Assembly (NCBI GenBank): GCA_009746045.1
Contig: RPFO01002176.1
Span: 113,501 to 177,500, forward strand
Reading direction: 5' to 3'
Length of the DNA: 64,000 bases
Source of the DNA: Mesostigma viride
Lineage: Eukaryota; Streptophyta; Mesostigmatophyceae; Mesostigmatales; Mesostigmataceae
Below are positions 32,573-46,200 of the stretch, one piece after another. A program made the translations under genes and the position numbers. Each line of letters opens with the position of its first letter. The first letter of the stretch is position 1. The notes beneath the pieces are model-generated. The model saw only the letters and a list, made by a program, of their open reading frames with translations. It did no database searches and was not told where the DNA came from.

Positions 32573-34115
32573 GGCGGTCGCTATATGAGGCTGTGGCTTT
32601 CCCAATTCCCGAACACGTTCATTTCTAAGTATTTACGCCTTTACATGTGCCATCCGATAGAATAATCATCAAGAGCCCGCTTACAGCCGCTCACGCAGTT
32701 CGTCCGTACCGTTCCGTGCAAAAGTGCATTCAAGACTTGCTGACGTGTACGTGTATCCCGCAACGGACGCACGGGAGCTGCCTGAATGCCTTGCGCTGCT
32801 AGCACGCAAAAAATCCACGTCGAACACCAGATGTCGGGCAAAGTCGCCGTGGCTCGACAAGGCGTCGACAGAGCATAAAGCGTGCCACAGTTTCTTCCCG
32901 AATAGAGCTGCCATTGCAGGCAGTTGCAAATTTGTGCAGTTTGTGCACCAAAGTCTTTGTTGTAACCGTTATCGTGCCAACATGGCAATGGCGGCAACTG
33001 CCAGCAGCATCCTTTCCTGCCCAGTGCAGCATGCGCCGGTGCAGGCCCGCAGGTGGGTGGGATACGACGCCAAATGGCGGGGGCAGACGGAGGCTAATTC
33101 GCTGCATTCCCGCTGATATGTACTTCAATTTTCAGCCAGCCAGCCGCCTCTCTTTTTAGCAAGGGCACGTCTTTGATGAGCTCTCGTTGCGGCTATTTTT
33201 CAATGTTAGGGTAATGTTTGAAATGATGCCAGTTGGCCCGTTGACTAGCCTCCTACTGCTTTGCATATCTTCACAGACGCCCACGATATGCTCCGCAATT
33301 CGTTGAAACTGGGATAGCTTGCGCCTTTTCGTTGGAATAGCTTGCGTCCTTTCGTTCGGCCTTGACAATCATGACTGGGCGCTCTTATTCTTGGACGCGT
33401 TGTAGGCCACTTCCTTGGTGCGAAACCCCCCTCCAGTCTGCATCACTCGGGCGCTATATCCTCCCTTCTCCTTTAGACATCTCGCGTCTTTGCTTGCTCC
33501 AATGAACCTGTCTGAATGAATGGCTGCCACTGTAAGTGCTGGCAGTACGCCATGCGCTCTCTCTCAACGGTACCCAGGGGGGGTGCCCCCCCCCAGGGGA
33601 TGTGGGGAGAAGGGGATTCCCGTCATGCAAGCAAATACGAACGCTGTTGGGCAAGACGGTAGTTTTGCTGGTGCTGGCAGCGGTATCATATTACAAGGGC
33701 CTTTGAGCCTTCAGAGGAAGAAAACACCCTTCACAAAATTGTTGGAACTAGATCGAGGACACAGCAAGAAATCGAGGACCAACCGCTGACCGTTCCTGCA
33801 AATGCTGGCAGTATGAGAACATACCTAGTACCTAGCCTTCTAGTATGGACTGCTTGACGGCTGAACGCCAGACAAAAATCTAGTAGCACTCTAATACATA
33901 AACTAGAACTCTAATTCTGACTATACTTCTCCTGGAGCCTTTTGGATCGCCACGCTCCCCCCCCCCCCCCCCCCCCCCACCACATATCAATCTTGTCTCT
34001 CCTTTTGGAAATCCTCCTGTTCCCTTCTGCCAGCTCGCTGGGCTGCCCCCCGCTGCCTCGCCGCAAGGCGTCCCTCTCCACCCGCCCGCTGTTCCAGGGA
34101 CCCCAGCCCGCGTGG
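32573..34115. other. No gene recognised
   Basis: Short frames on both strands lack family features. A run of about 22 C lies at 33957-33978, close to the probable 5' end of the small plastid-type gene. Confidence 0.4.
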
Positions 34116-35613
34116 ATGCAGCCGTTAACCACCCGGCGACACCAGCTGTCCCCCGTGCGTGCCGAGGGGCAAGGAGGGGAGAGTTCGTCGGAGCGGCCGG
34201 CAGCCGGGCCAGGGCCATCTCAGCCCGCGGCGACCCCACCGGGTGAGCCTTAAGACTTGAGTAATCGTTGATGGATTGATATGTTTTGGATGGCCCGCAC
34301 GTGATTGAAACGGACATTTCGGTTCTGGTGGGGAGCCTTGTCGCTGGTGAGCGTTATCTTGGAGCTTCTCTACCGAACATCATTAATACCATCAATATGG
34401 TTTGCAGTTCACTACTATAACACAAGTAAGAGGGGTGCGGGGGGGTGGGGGGTGATTGCAAGGGGTGTTTGCAAATTACACGTGTGTGACTGCAACTGCA
34501 TTGACAAAGTGTTTGCGTGCAGCGAACATCCTTAGCGTGTGGTCTGTGCCCCATGTTGGCGGTCGCACCATGAATGCGACACGTGGTGGGCATGAGGCGC
34601 GAATGCCACAGGAAGACCCCTTGCTGTTCTGAGCACACTTTCTCGCACCACGTATGGCTGTGTTGATACAGCGACTGCTTGGCGTGGATAGGAACACTTA
34701 GATTGGAACAGTTGATAGATAGGAACACTTGATATATAGGAACACTTGATAGATAGGAACAGTTGGTATGGATGGGAAAGCATAGATGCACGGCCTAGCC
34801 CCGGTGGCATTTACTAATTACTATCCTGCTAGGGATTCACTATGCCTTATTACTATGCCGCTAGGGATTTACTATTCTGGCAGGGATTTACGTTGCCTTA
34901 TGCCTCGTTTCTCGCGTCCCTTACATGAAAGGGTAAACATTGGTTGCGTGAGGTGCAAGCGCAACAAGGCATGGTTGCATGAGGTGCAAGCGCAACAAGG
35001 CATGGTTGCGTGAGGTGCAGGTGGCCACATTACAGAGCCGGGCTTGACAGGTGACTCATCGTGCAGATTCTCAGAAGGTCAGGCCTGTGCTGATTATATT
35101 GTTGGAATTACCTGCCCATGTAATTGACATGCTACCAACTGTTATGTTTACGACTGTATGAGGGTTTAGGACTAATGTGATATAGCATGATGCACCGCTC
35201 GCCCTCGGACCCTTTCTACCGCTAGTTTTTCCCCACCTTGGTCAATTGATTAATTGATTAGCACGGGACTTCGTCCCTTGTCGCCTTTTCCCACCTTACC
35301 TAGACCCTAGCCTGCCTTACTACCATCTCCTACCCAGCTGCTTGCTCTTACCCATCTGTTCCTGCGCACCTTCTCCCAGGCTGCCTTGTCACCGCCTCCT
35401 ATGTGGGCTTCTCACCTCGTCTCATGCGCTGCTCACCTTGTCCTTTGCTTGGCAGCTGCCGAGAATGCCCCCTTGGAACGCGGCCAGTGGACCGCGATCG
35501 TGACAGGTGTCATCTCCTTAGTGCTTGCCATCGGGTACCTAGTGCTCATCCAAACGCTGGACACGCGAGGCGTCAACTTGATACCCCCACCCCCGGAGGC
35601 GTTCGGACCATAA
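34116..35613 (+). CDS. Small plastid-type single-helix membrane protein, two exons
   Basis: Exons 34116-34242 and 35456-35613, GT-AG, phases match (G + CT). The first exon is Arg/Ser/Pro-rich with VRAEGQG, a plausible plastid processing site. The second reads AENAPLERGQWTAIVTG, one hydrophobic helix (ISLVLAIGYLVLIQ), then LDTRGV and a PPPPEAFGP end. The helix and proline-rich end look like a conserved small thylakoid or envelope protein of the green lineage, but I cannot name it. A TGTAA motif 11 bases after the stop fits a polyadenylation signal. The ATG at 34116 gives a very short transit peptide. The open frame extends upstream past the C run, so the true start may be earlier. Confidence 0.55.
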
Positions 35614-35623
35614 AGCATGGGGG

Positions 35624-35628
35624 TGTAA
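35624..35628 (+). terminator. TGTAA polyadenylation-type signal
   Basis: Follows the stop of the small membrane protein gene by 11 bases. TGTAA is the usual polyadenylation signal of many green algae. Confidence 0.5.
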
Positions 35629-35984
35629 TGGGGACGGCATTATTTTTGGCAGCTTTGGTGACGTAGCCTAGTAGTTAACTCAAGAGGCGTTGGGACCATA
35701 AGCCGTGAGGTGTGTGCAAACGGGATTCCGAAGCAGTGCCCCAAGTCACTGCTTGCTGAAAGGCAAGGTTGTTAAGACTAGGATCTCAACTACTACCACA
35801 TCCACGGCCATACATCGTGGATGGGAAATGTCGCTGGGTGGTCAAATTTTCAAAGAGTACCACATTCAAGTTCGACAGTGGCTGGGATTCGTGGTTTTCC
35901 ATTCAGCATCGGATCTGAAACAACGTCCTTCCAGTGCCCACTTTTCCTGGTCAGGAACCTTGTTCGGTAGGTGGTGGATCCAGT

Positions 35985-36075
35985 TCTGGTCAGGGCTTGG
36001 AAAGATCAGCACATTGGGGCTGGTGAATCCAGTTCTGGTCAGGGCTTGGAAAGATCAGCACTTTGGGGCCAGTGT
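35985..36075. repeat. About 50-bp direct duplication
   Basis: Two copies of CCAGTTCTGGTCAGGGCTTG followed by GAAAGATCAGCAC, in tandem. Confidence 0.85.
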
Positions 36076-36183
36076 GATTGCCCCTGTAGATGTGTAGGAT
36101 GTTAAATAAATGATTGATCGATCCTGTTCCGCAAAAGATTCTCAAGCATATACCCAATATGTGAGCATGAAGTACCTGCATAT

Positions 36184-36960
36184 GTCATTCATTCATTCAT
36201 TCATATTCATTCATTCATTCATTCATATTCATTCATTCATTCATTCATTCATTCATTCATTCATTCATTCATTCATTCATTCATTCATTCATTCATTCAT
36301 TCATTCATTCATTCATTCATTCATTCATTCATTCATTCATTCATTCATTCATTCATTCATTCATTCATTCATTCATTCATTCATTCATTCATTCATTCAT
36401 TCATTCATTCATTCATTCATTCATTCATTCATTCATTCATTCATTCATTCATTCATTCATTCATTCATTCATTCATTCATTCATTCATTCATTCATTCAT
36501 TCATTCATTCATTCATTCATTCATTCATTCATTCATTCATTCATTCATTCATTCATTCATTCATTCATTCATTCATTCATTCATTCATTCATTCATTCAT
36601 TCATTCATTCATTCATTCATTCATTCATTCATTCATTCATTCATTCATTCATTCATTCATTCATTCATTCATTCATTCATTCATTCATTCATTCATTCAT
36701 TCATTCATTCATTCATTCATTCATTCATTCATTCATTCATTCATTCATTCATTCATTCATTCATTCATTCATTCATTCATTCATTCATTCATTCATTCAT
36801 TCATTCATTCATTCATTCATTCATTCATTCATTCATTCATTCATTCATTCATTCATTCATTCATTCATTCATTCATTCATTCATTCATTCATTCATTCAT
36901 TCATTCATTCATTCATTCATTCATTCATTCATTCATTCATACATACATACATACATACAT
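36184..36960. repeat. (CATT)n microsatellite ending in (CATA)n
   Basis: About 760 bp of almost pure CATT, then five CATA units to 36960. It is joined directly to CACGCGCCTCTGTTGGGAGA, a sequence shared with two dispersed repeats in this window. This suggests that it is the overgrown tail of a retroposon fragment lying at 36961 onwards, reading on the minus strand. Confidence 0.95.
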
Positions 36961-37273
36961 CACGCGCCTCTGTTGGGAGAGTCACGGGGTACCAACTAGC
37001 TGCATGAGTATAGGTATACCTTTCATCCCTGTTTGATGCACATCAAGGAGGGGGCATGGGATCGACCCACCCCTTCTCTCATTGCCTTGAAAGACAGGCT
37101 GCACAGCCGGTACAAATTACACTTGCCTGTCATGCGCGTAGGCATGCCACGGGGTACTAAGCAAATCTCATCACCAAAATAATCACACTAGTTCAACAAA
37201 CAGACAAATAACCAATCAGGCCTGGCCATTTTTGTTTTTATGTTGCCAAGAATAACGCAAGTTGAAGTATACA

Positions 37274-40200
37274 TTAGACGCTGTCCTTGAACACGGCTGC
37301 AACCCTCTCGGCTGCAAGCCGTGGCGCCAGGTCCCCCGATTCCACCGCTGGACCTAACTCCCTCATGACTTCTGCCACAGCTGGGTCTTCCATCAACCTG
37401 TCAATGGATATCAGTGCCAGTGACCATGTACGTCAAATGGGCATACATGCACACACATCAGCTGTAGGAAGATCGAGCTAGTGAGTATTTATGCTCATGT
37501 AACGTGCAGACGCGTGTATTTGTAATTGTAGGCACCCACCCACCCACCCACCCACCCACCCACCCACCCACCCACCCACCCACCCACCCACCCACCCACC
37601 CACCCACCCACCCACCCACCCACCCACCCACCCACCCACCCACCCACCCACCCACCCACCCACCCACCCACCCACCCACCCACCCACCCACCCACCCACC
37701 CACCCACCCACCCACCCACCCACCAACGCTCTCACCAGCACCCCCACCCGCCCTCGGACAACACATGCGGCAGCACACAGTACACAAAGGCACTGCGCGC
37801 GCACGCAAGAATCCACATGCAAGCCACACTATCTCCGTGACCTGAAATCTCATGCCAAGTCTAGCACCTGCAAAGTGGAAAAACACAACCTGTCAGAGAA
37901 AAGGTTACACTGCACACTGTAACATGCCAAGCCTATCGGACAGGCACCTGCAAAGGACCGTTTCTTAAGGACGTGACAATTGTCCCGGTATGATTGAGTA
38001 CAAAACGTTGGCCTATACAGACACTACAGGACAGTCGTCCCGGGGCTACCCATGCAGTCGCCTGATACCGGGACGATCATTAGGACTGCATAATTACACA
38101 TTGTCTATTGCACGTGCGGCGTGCTTGGCTGATAGGCTTGGCACGTTACACACAAACACACATACGGAGGCTACCTATAACCAGAGAGCACATAATAGCC
38201 CTGTGCAAACGGAAAAGCACGACCGGGCGCATGCAGGGAACACATCCGGATGCCAGCAGTCGGATGCCAGCAGTCGGATGCCAGCAGTCGGATGCCAGCA
38301 GTCGGATGCCAGCAGAGTGAGCAGACCACTTGTGGCAGCACTTGTGCCAGCAGACCAAAGATTACACCCGAACTGAAAAGCACGTTAGCTTCAACCATGA
38401 TACAACGGGACGTTACAAAGACACGCTACAAAGGGGGGGGGAGGGGGGAGGGGAGGGAATGCTACAAAAAAGGGGAACTTGTCAGTTAGCAGGGAAGGTA
38501 ACTCACCGGTGCAAAACGAGGGCCTGCACCTGCTGCCAACACAAGCTGCGCCGCTGTCGGGAGCGCAGCGCCTGCAGCTGCCCGCTCCTCTGCATGGTTT
38601 CCTGGAAGTCCCTGAGCGCCGCCAGCACATCGCCCAGCCCGCTCTCCGTGTGACAGCTGCAGCAGATCACCTGGCACGGTGAGGCGGGCCAAGGCAGGGT
38701 GAGGCGCGCAGTAGCGCCGCGCATCGAGGGTCGCACAAAATGTGTCACGTGCAGCAAACAGTATCCAGCAACTGCACATAGCACTGACTGAAAGGTTGCG
38801 TGCGGCCACAAACGTCACAGACAGGCCCACCCAGGGATCAGACACGTAAACGATGAGAGATAGATGCTATGATGGCAAGTCCTGTTGTGGTGACGGTGCA
38901 GGCCACATGCGGTGACGGGGGAGGGCAGCGCACCATGTCATATTCTTGCCATAATGGGACACCGTAATGTTAATGCGGAGTTGAATCCGTCACTGTGCTG
39001 CGACCATGCATCCTATACGGACTGAGCCCGAGCCCACCTTTCCTCCACCGTCTCCCAGCTGCAATCTCATTTCATCTGCGGCCAGCGGCCAACCTCCCTT
39101 GACCCCCACCAGGCCCATGACTCGATGAAAACTTATGGTTACCCTAAATTTTGTGTCCCCCAATGGACTCACTCACATTCGGTGCCCACCCCGGCCGACA
39201 TCGCTCCCAACCACCAAACCATTCAGCGTACCCTCGGCGCCCCCCCGTAGGCGCCACAAGCCTCCCAAACACCCAGCTATAAAACACTCACCCTCGGCGC
39301 CCACCCGGGCTTGCGCTGCTGCAGGTGGGCCAGCGCGTGCACGTACTCGTGTTGCGTGGCCTGCGCCTTGGCCTCGTTGCCGCCGTCCGCCTTATGGATG
39401 AGGACCAGGTCCGCCACCTCGGTGATGCCTGCGAGCATATAGGATGTAAATAGGATGTAAGAAGGATATAAACAGGATGTAAATAGAATGAATAAATGTG
39501 TATGTTTAGGGCAGTGGATGAGGGCGAGATTGGCCGCCTTAGTGATGCCTGAGGGTGGAGGGGGGTGATTGGAACAGGCAAAATGCAATATTACTGCGCG
39601 CGCGCGCACGCGTGCGTGTATGTGAGAGGGAAGAGCCGCATCACTGATGCCTGACGGCACAGAGGGTGGGTGGGTGGGTGGGTGGGTGGGTGGGTGGGTG
39701 GGTGGGTGGGTGGGTGGGTGGGTGGGTGGGTGGGTGGGTGGGTGGGTGGGTGGGTGGGTGGGTGGGTGGGTGGGTGGGTGGGTGGGTGGGTGGGTGGGTG
39801 GGTGGGTGGGTGGGTGGGTGGGTGGGTGGGTGGGTGGGTGAGTGGGTGGGTGGGTGGGTGGGTGGGTGGTGGGTGGGTGCGTGGGTGGGTGGGTGGGTGG
39901 GTGGGTGGGTGGGTGGGTGGGTGGGTGGGTGGGTGGGTGGGTGGGTGGGTGGGTGGGTGGGTGGGTGGGTGGGTGGGTGGGTGGGTGGGTGGGTGGGTGG
40001 GTGGGTGGGTGGGTGGGTGGGTGGGTGGGTGGGTGGGTGGGTGGGTGGGTGGGTGGGTGGGTCATAGGTGAGTTTTGATAGGTAAAATGCAATGGATGAG
40101 GGGGCGGGGGGGGAGGGGGGGGGGGGGGGGGGGCGTGGCAGGCGGGCAAGTGGGCAAGTGGGCGGGTGAAAGGTAGGCGGGCGGGTGGCCGGGCGAGCCA

Positions 40201-43200
40201 TGCTAACCTATAAAAGTAAAATATAATTACTACTTTAAATTTAGACCATAAATCAGGGGCAGGAGTGACATGATCAAGAAAAAAATATCTGGAAAGGAGA
40301 GTCAGTGCTTCTACTAACGGGAGAATTCGTCAACTGGTTGACGAATTTCGAAATTAGTAGTAAAAAAGTTGACCATTCTGGGCAATTTGCCAACCACATT
40401 CGTCAACCACCTCGGCAATTCGTCAACCGGTTTGACGAAATGTTTAGGGTTTCGTCAACGAGTTTTTTGTAAACATCACCCGGTGATTTTTCACCCGGTG
40501 ACAAGTCACCTAATTGGCGCGGCGTGGCGCGGCGCGGCGCAACGCGGCGCTCGAAGCACTTTTGCACAGAAGCGCTCTCAAGTCCGAACTCCGTGGGCGC
40601 AGCGCAACAAGCTTGACTGATTCATGGTCGCGTAAACTCACATCATAGGGTTGTCGTAAGTACAGGTAACAGCAGAAAAGCACCCCAGGTTTGATGAATC
40701 GCCAAGTCAAATAGTCAACCAGTTTGACGAATTGCCGAGACACATAGTCAACCATTCGACGAAGTGCCGAGGCAAATAGCCCAACCGCTTGACGAATGAC
40801 AAAAACCCTTAGTAGAAGCACTGGGCTCTCCACAAGAAAATCAGTGTACGTTTAGGTCAGTTGAGTCTGAACACACGAAACAATATTGGTCCCTTTTGAT
40901 ACGTGATTTCAATCTCTTCTGATATCTGATTCTCTTGAGTCTGCATGCCCTGCATTCCATCCCCCGCGTGCGGGCGCGGCACCAGAACACACCAACCCCT
41001 CGATTCCTTCTCTTGGGTTCCTGCTCACCTCTCTTGATGCCCTGCATTCCATCCCCCGCGTGCGGGTGGAGCACAAGCACGGTCGCGTCTACCATGCTTG
41101 ACACGTAAGTCTCACTCTGGCCCACCCCCACGGTCTCCACAAAAACCATGTCGTACCCGGCCGCCTGTGCATGAGGAGGTTTGACATGGGCGAGGTGGAA
41201 GTAAACAAGGTGTTACCAAGGAGGGACAAGTAAGCTAAGGGGGGAAAGCATTGAGAAATCAAATAGGAGAATGAAAGGTCAATGAGATTCCACAGAGGTT
41301 AAACTAATCACGTGCCTGATAAGGAAAAATTAACCAAGTGTTTACATGCCTCTGTTGACAGGCCACCAAGCACGTTGAAAAGTTCATCAAAAAATTAAAT
41401 TAAATTATAACATGCCTCCGTTGGGAGATCATGTAGCACATATTCCTTGATGGATGGGTGGAGTGGAAAGAGCCGCGTAATCGAACTAACCTAACTCTAA
41501 GCTATCTAGTATCTAGTCTAGAAAATCCTAACTAAACTACTCATCAAAACGCCCCTTCCGCTTGGGGGGAGGGGGCTTGCCCACAGGGGCTGGCGTGTGA
41601 GCCTGGACAATCTCAACCACCGCGCGTCTTGTTCTGCATGGCAGTCCAAAGAAGGGAGAGAGAGTGGATGCGGTGTTCAAACTGGGCTGGGACCACTAGG
41701 TCGGCCAGCAACATCTGGATGTAGATCGTGACAGAAGTTCATCAAAGGGCTGCGCATAGTGCGTGGCAGTGGTTCGGCGTCCACCATCCTGCACCACCTG
41801 AGTGGGCCCCATGGTCTGCTACCGAAACACAGCATATTGAAAAAAAGCTCTGAAGGGGAATGTACCAGTATTATGCCCCAGTGATGCCTCCCGAGCTACG
41901 TCCATGGAGAGCGTAGCCAAGGCACTCCTACCAATAAGAGTCATCTTGAAAGAGTCATAATGAAGAGTCACAGTCGCTACTGACGTGGGATCCCGCTGCT
42001 GGCGTCCCACCCACTCACTAGCGTCAGAGGCGCACATAGCCAGCATGATATGCGTAATGCCGTGCGTTTTTCCCATAGCAATCTTTCACTCGTATGAAAT
42101 CTATTTGCCACAGGTGCAACGCGTCTCTAGAGGCACAAGCCGTAGAATTGGGCATCCCTAAAGAACCTTTTCTGTACAGTAACTACAGTTAGTTCACGGC
42201 CAAAGCACTTCAAGGCCACCCCGGCACGTTTGTCAGGGGAAGTGAGTTAGAAGTCCTGGCTCTCCCAAAGAGGCTCCGATTTGTCTACAAATCCACAACT
42301 TGCGTGGAGAATTCCAAAAATCTGATCCTAGCTACAACTCCCTGTATAGTCTGTCATCTCTGTATTACAAAGATTCACTGAGATGACAGGCTTAGCTGGG
42401 AAGAGAAAAAGAAGTCACCGCCAGGACCTACGCCACAAAGATGACTGGCATCCGGCACAGACTGGCTGGCATCCGGCACACTGCGAATGGTTACAGATGC
42501 CTGCATGTATGGGCTATGGGTTACAGAACGGCACCCCACCTCGCACAACGTGATGGCATCTGAGGTGTTTGCAGCCACGCCTCCCAGCAGGCCACGGGTT
42601 GGGGACGGCCGGACAAAGGCCCTCTCTTCCGAAGCCAACCCCTGGTTTCGTGCGTGGTGGATGTACATAGATATTTTGAATTTAGTCCTATTCATTATGC
42701 GTTTTTTAGTGTTTCAGTGCGTGGTGGATGCATGCACGTGTGTGTTGGTGCGTGGTGGATTCATGTGTGTTTTGTTGCGTGGTGGATGCATATGCATGTG
42801 TGTGGAGGGATAGATAGCACTCTCCAACATGCCGTGGAATCGGCGCGCAACATCATGGGGGTGGCACACGTACAGCACACCGAGTCTTCCTCCTGTCTAT
42901 TCAACAAATACCATCAATCGAAAAAGAGTAGCATAGCAGCATAGTAGCGTAGTAACAAAGCAGCAAAGTAGGATAGTAGCATAATCTACTATAGGATATA
43001 GTAGCATCATGTACTATAGGATCTTTACGGTCGTGTAAAGTGGGTGTGACATGCGAGCGAGGATCTTCCCAGTCGTGAAACCAAGGTAGAGACAGTGCAG
43101 TGGCTCTGATGTAGACTCAAAAGACGCAACACTGCGTGTGCCATATACAAAAACTGGGCAGAGCCATTTTCCCCCACCCGGCGCATGGATTGACACATGG

Positions 43201-46200
43201 TGGCAGCGTGACCAGCGACGACGTCCTTGTCCTGATTCTTTCTTTCGAACCAAGCTGCACAGCCGTATGTTGCCCAGCGCATGCAGAGGGAAACACGAGG
43301 CTTTTTGTAGCACGCGTAGAAAACAGATATCACGTAGCCTACCATTATAACAACCTACGATATCACGATACAGGACAAGGTAGAAAACAGATATCGCGTA
43401 GCCTACCATTATAACAACCTACGATATCACGATACAGGACAAGGTAGAAAACAGATATCACGTAGCCTACCATTATAACAACCTGCGATATCACGATACA
43501 GGACAAGGTAGAATACAGATATCACGTAGCCTACCATTATAACAACCTGCGATATCACGATACAGGACAAGGTAGAATACAGATATCACGTAACCTACCA
43601 TTATAACAACCTGCGATATCACGATACAGTACAACACCCTACAGTGTCACGTTGCCTAATCCATCAGACCCGTTGCCTTATCCAGCAGACCCGCGGAAAT
43701 ACGAGGGCGACGTCTACGAGGTGGCCACTGTGGTGGCGCGTGCGCACCAGGACAACGGAAACTGGGGAAACAGCTCCACAACATACGGGCACGCTTTTAA
43801 AGCAGATCCACGCGATCATGTTCAAAAAGGGACTGGGGGGTGGGGGGTGGGGGGGGGTTATGGCGAATGCTGGGCAGAAAAAAAATGGGTGGACGGGGGA
43901 AAAAAAGGAAGAAACAAGAAAAAGTGAGAAGGCGGGGGGATGGAAAAATCCAAAATAAACCAGATAATCAAATGGAGGGTACGAAACAACAAAAGGGGGG
44001 GAGGGAAAAAATTGAGGTTTTTTTCTTCACTGGACGTTCTGCATTCAATCATGAGAAAGCTGAACCCAAGGGTGAGAAGTGAAACTACAGCAGCTATGCC
44101 CAGAAACAGTAACAGGCATGCATATAGTTTAGTACAGTATAATTTAGTACAGTATAGATCACATATAGACTACTGCTACATTTTCTACAATTTATCTAAT
44201 ATCCTGCATCTGGAATACGCCACCCTCAGTGACCTGCATGCGCGTCTTGTCTCCAAGGATGGACCCTCCCCCGAACTCGGACGAGGGATCCACCGCCAGC
44301 ACCGCCACTCTGTGCCCTCTCGCGATGAGCCCAAGTCCCAACTCTTCAGGAAGCGTGCGCGCATGAGTTGAAACAGGACCAAAGGGCATCCGAGAGAGGC
44401 TGCGCAGTTAGGACTTTGCCCAAGTTTACTGGCTGCGCAGTCAGGACTTTGCCCAAGTTTACTGGCTGCGCAGTCAGGACTTTGCCCAAGTTTACTGGCG
44501 GACCACGACGATGAGGTTGTGAGGACGACACCATGAAAACCCCGCTGTTCGTGGTGCAAAGTTCAGTGCTTCTTTACTAAGGCAGGACCCATGTTCACTA
44601 AACCAGACCATACTTCATCGCAACCCAGTCCAGACTCGGCCATAACACAACTGCTCAGTTGGTCAAGGCAAGACGTGCAGGGTTCCAGGTTCCGGGTTTC
44701 GGGATCAAAATGATGATGGCTGGACATCATAAACAGCGACCTGTTCCTGAAAGGCGTGCGTGGGGTGATGGTTCCTGAGAAGAAAACTGAGCAGCTCAAT
44801 TTTAAACCACATTGGGTTGGCACAAGGCGATCGGCCTCCAGAGCACAGCTACTAGAAAACAGCTACCTGTCTGTGTGGACATGAGGCAGTAAAGCAAACA
44901 TTGGGCAAGGTTGGGAACCTTGAGCACGGACTCACTTTCTATCAGGGACGACTTGCCCACCCCTGGCGGGCCGGACAGACCGACCCTCAGGGTGCTACCG
45001 CTGGCGCTGCCTCCCTGTTTCTCTTGGGCAGCTTTGGTGACGTAGTCTAGCAGCTCACTTGCCTGGATGGTCACGGCAACGGCAAAAGGACAAGATAATA
45101 TAGAATACAGTTTCATAAGATAATTTTTGTCACAGGATCAGATACCAAGAAAATGAGGCATCGCAACCAACCGAGATAAAGCATCGTCTCAAGCAGGTAG
45201 GGTTGGGTCGGTTCCCGCGGAGTAACCGAGGGGTCGGTTACCGGGGAGTAACCGAGGGGTCGGTTACCGGGGAGTAAACTAGGGGTCGGTTACCGGAACC
45301 GGTTACCGGTAGTGCCGATACCGGTAACGGACGGCCTCCCTGGTAACCGGTACCGGTACCGAAGGCGATCCGAGGTAACCGAGGTACTCGGCTACCTCTC
45401 GGTTACCGTTACTGTGGCGCTGCGCCAAGTGCCAACAACCAGCCCGGCAAGGATTTCGTCAGTCTTTCAGACAGCAATATGGTGACGGTAACCGGTAACC
45501 GATGGCAGTGGGTACTGGCAACCGGTGGTAACGAGTACTACTAGCACTGGACTTAGCCTTCAGTTTATGCCATGGAGTACCGGTAATCGGTTCCCAATTA
45601 CCGATTGCCTCGCCCGGCAACCGATACCGGTACCGGGAGCCGAGGGCAAGTACCGGTTCCGGTACCAATGGGCCAGAACCGGTAACCGACCCAAACCTAC
45701 AAGCAGGCTTGGAGTTTACTCAATACTACTATCTGCTCAGCTTGGTCACTGGCCTGCTGGCCTCATCTGCAAACTGCCAGTTAAGGGAGGCTGCCTCCAG
45801 GTCGGGAACCATGTTGGATGATGACACCAGAATTGAAATGGGGGGGTGATTGCATCCCAGCCAGATAGGCTGTGCCTGAGCCACCCGGTGTTGCCCAGCC
45901 AAATTCTGACAGCACCTCCCACTGCAAAGTTGGGTGAGACTCCCTGCCAGGTGGGGCAAAGCTTTCTGGAGAACAAGGGCCCCCCTTGTGTGGGTGGAGG
46001 AAGGCGGCGATGGAGGACAGTGGGGGTGACAGCATCTTATGTATCCATGGGGATGACAGCACGTATAACATACTATCCCGCCGTAGATAACTCCCCCCAC
46101 ACCAACACACCATCCCTCCTGCCGTAGATAACTCCCCCCACACCAACACACCATCCCTCCTGCCGTAGATAAGTACCCCCCCCCACGAGATGACTGGAGG

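Noticed and set aside
36110-37036. 308-codon (IHSF)n frame
   Set aside because: Pure translation of the (CATT)n microsatellite.
43316-43630. CRISPR-like array
   Set aside because: Contiguous 64-bp repeats without unique spacers, in a eukaryotic intron.
44640-44710. tRNA-like sequence (GCTCAGTTGGTCAAGGC and GGTTCCGGGTTTCG)
   Set aside because: Resembles A and B boxes, but the spacing and stems do not give a tRNA; at most a decayed SINE head.
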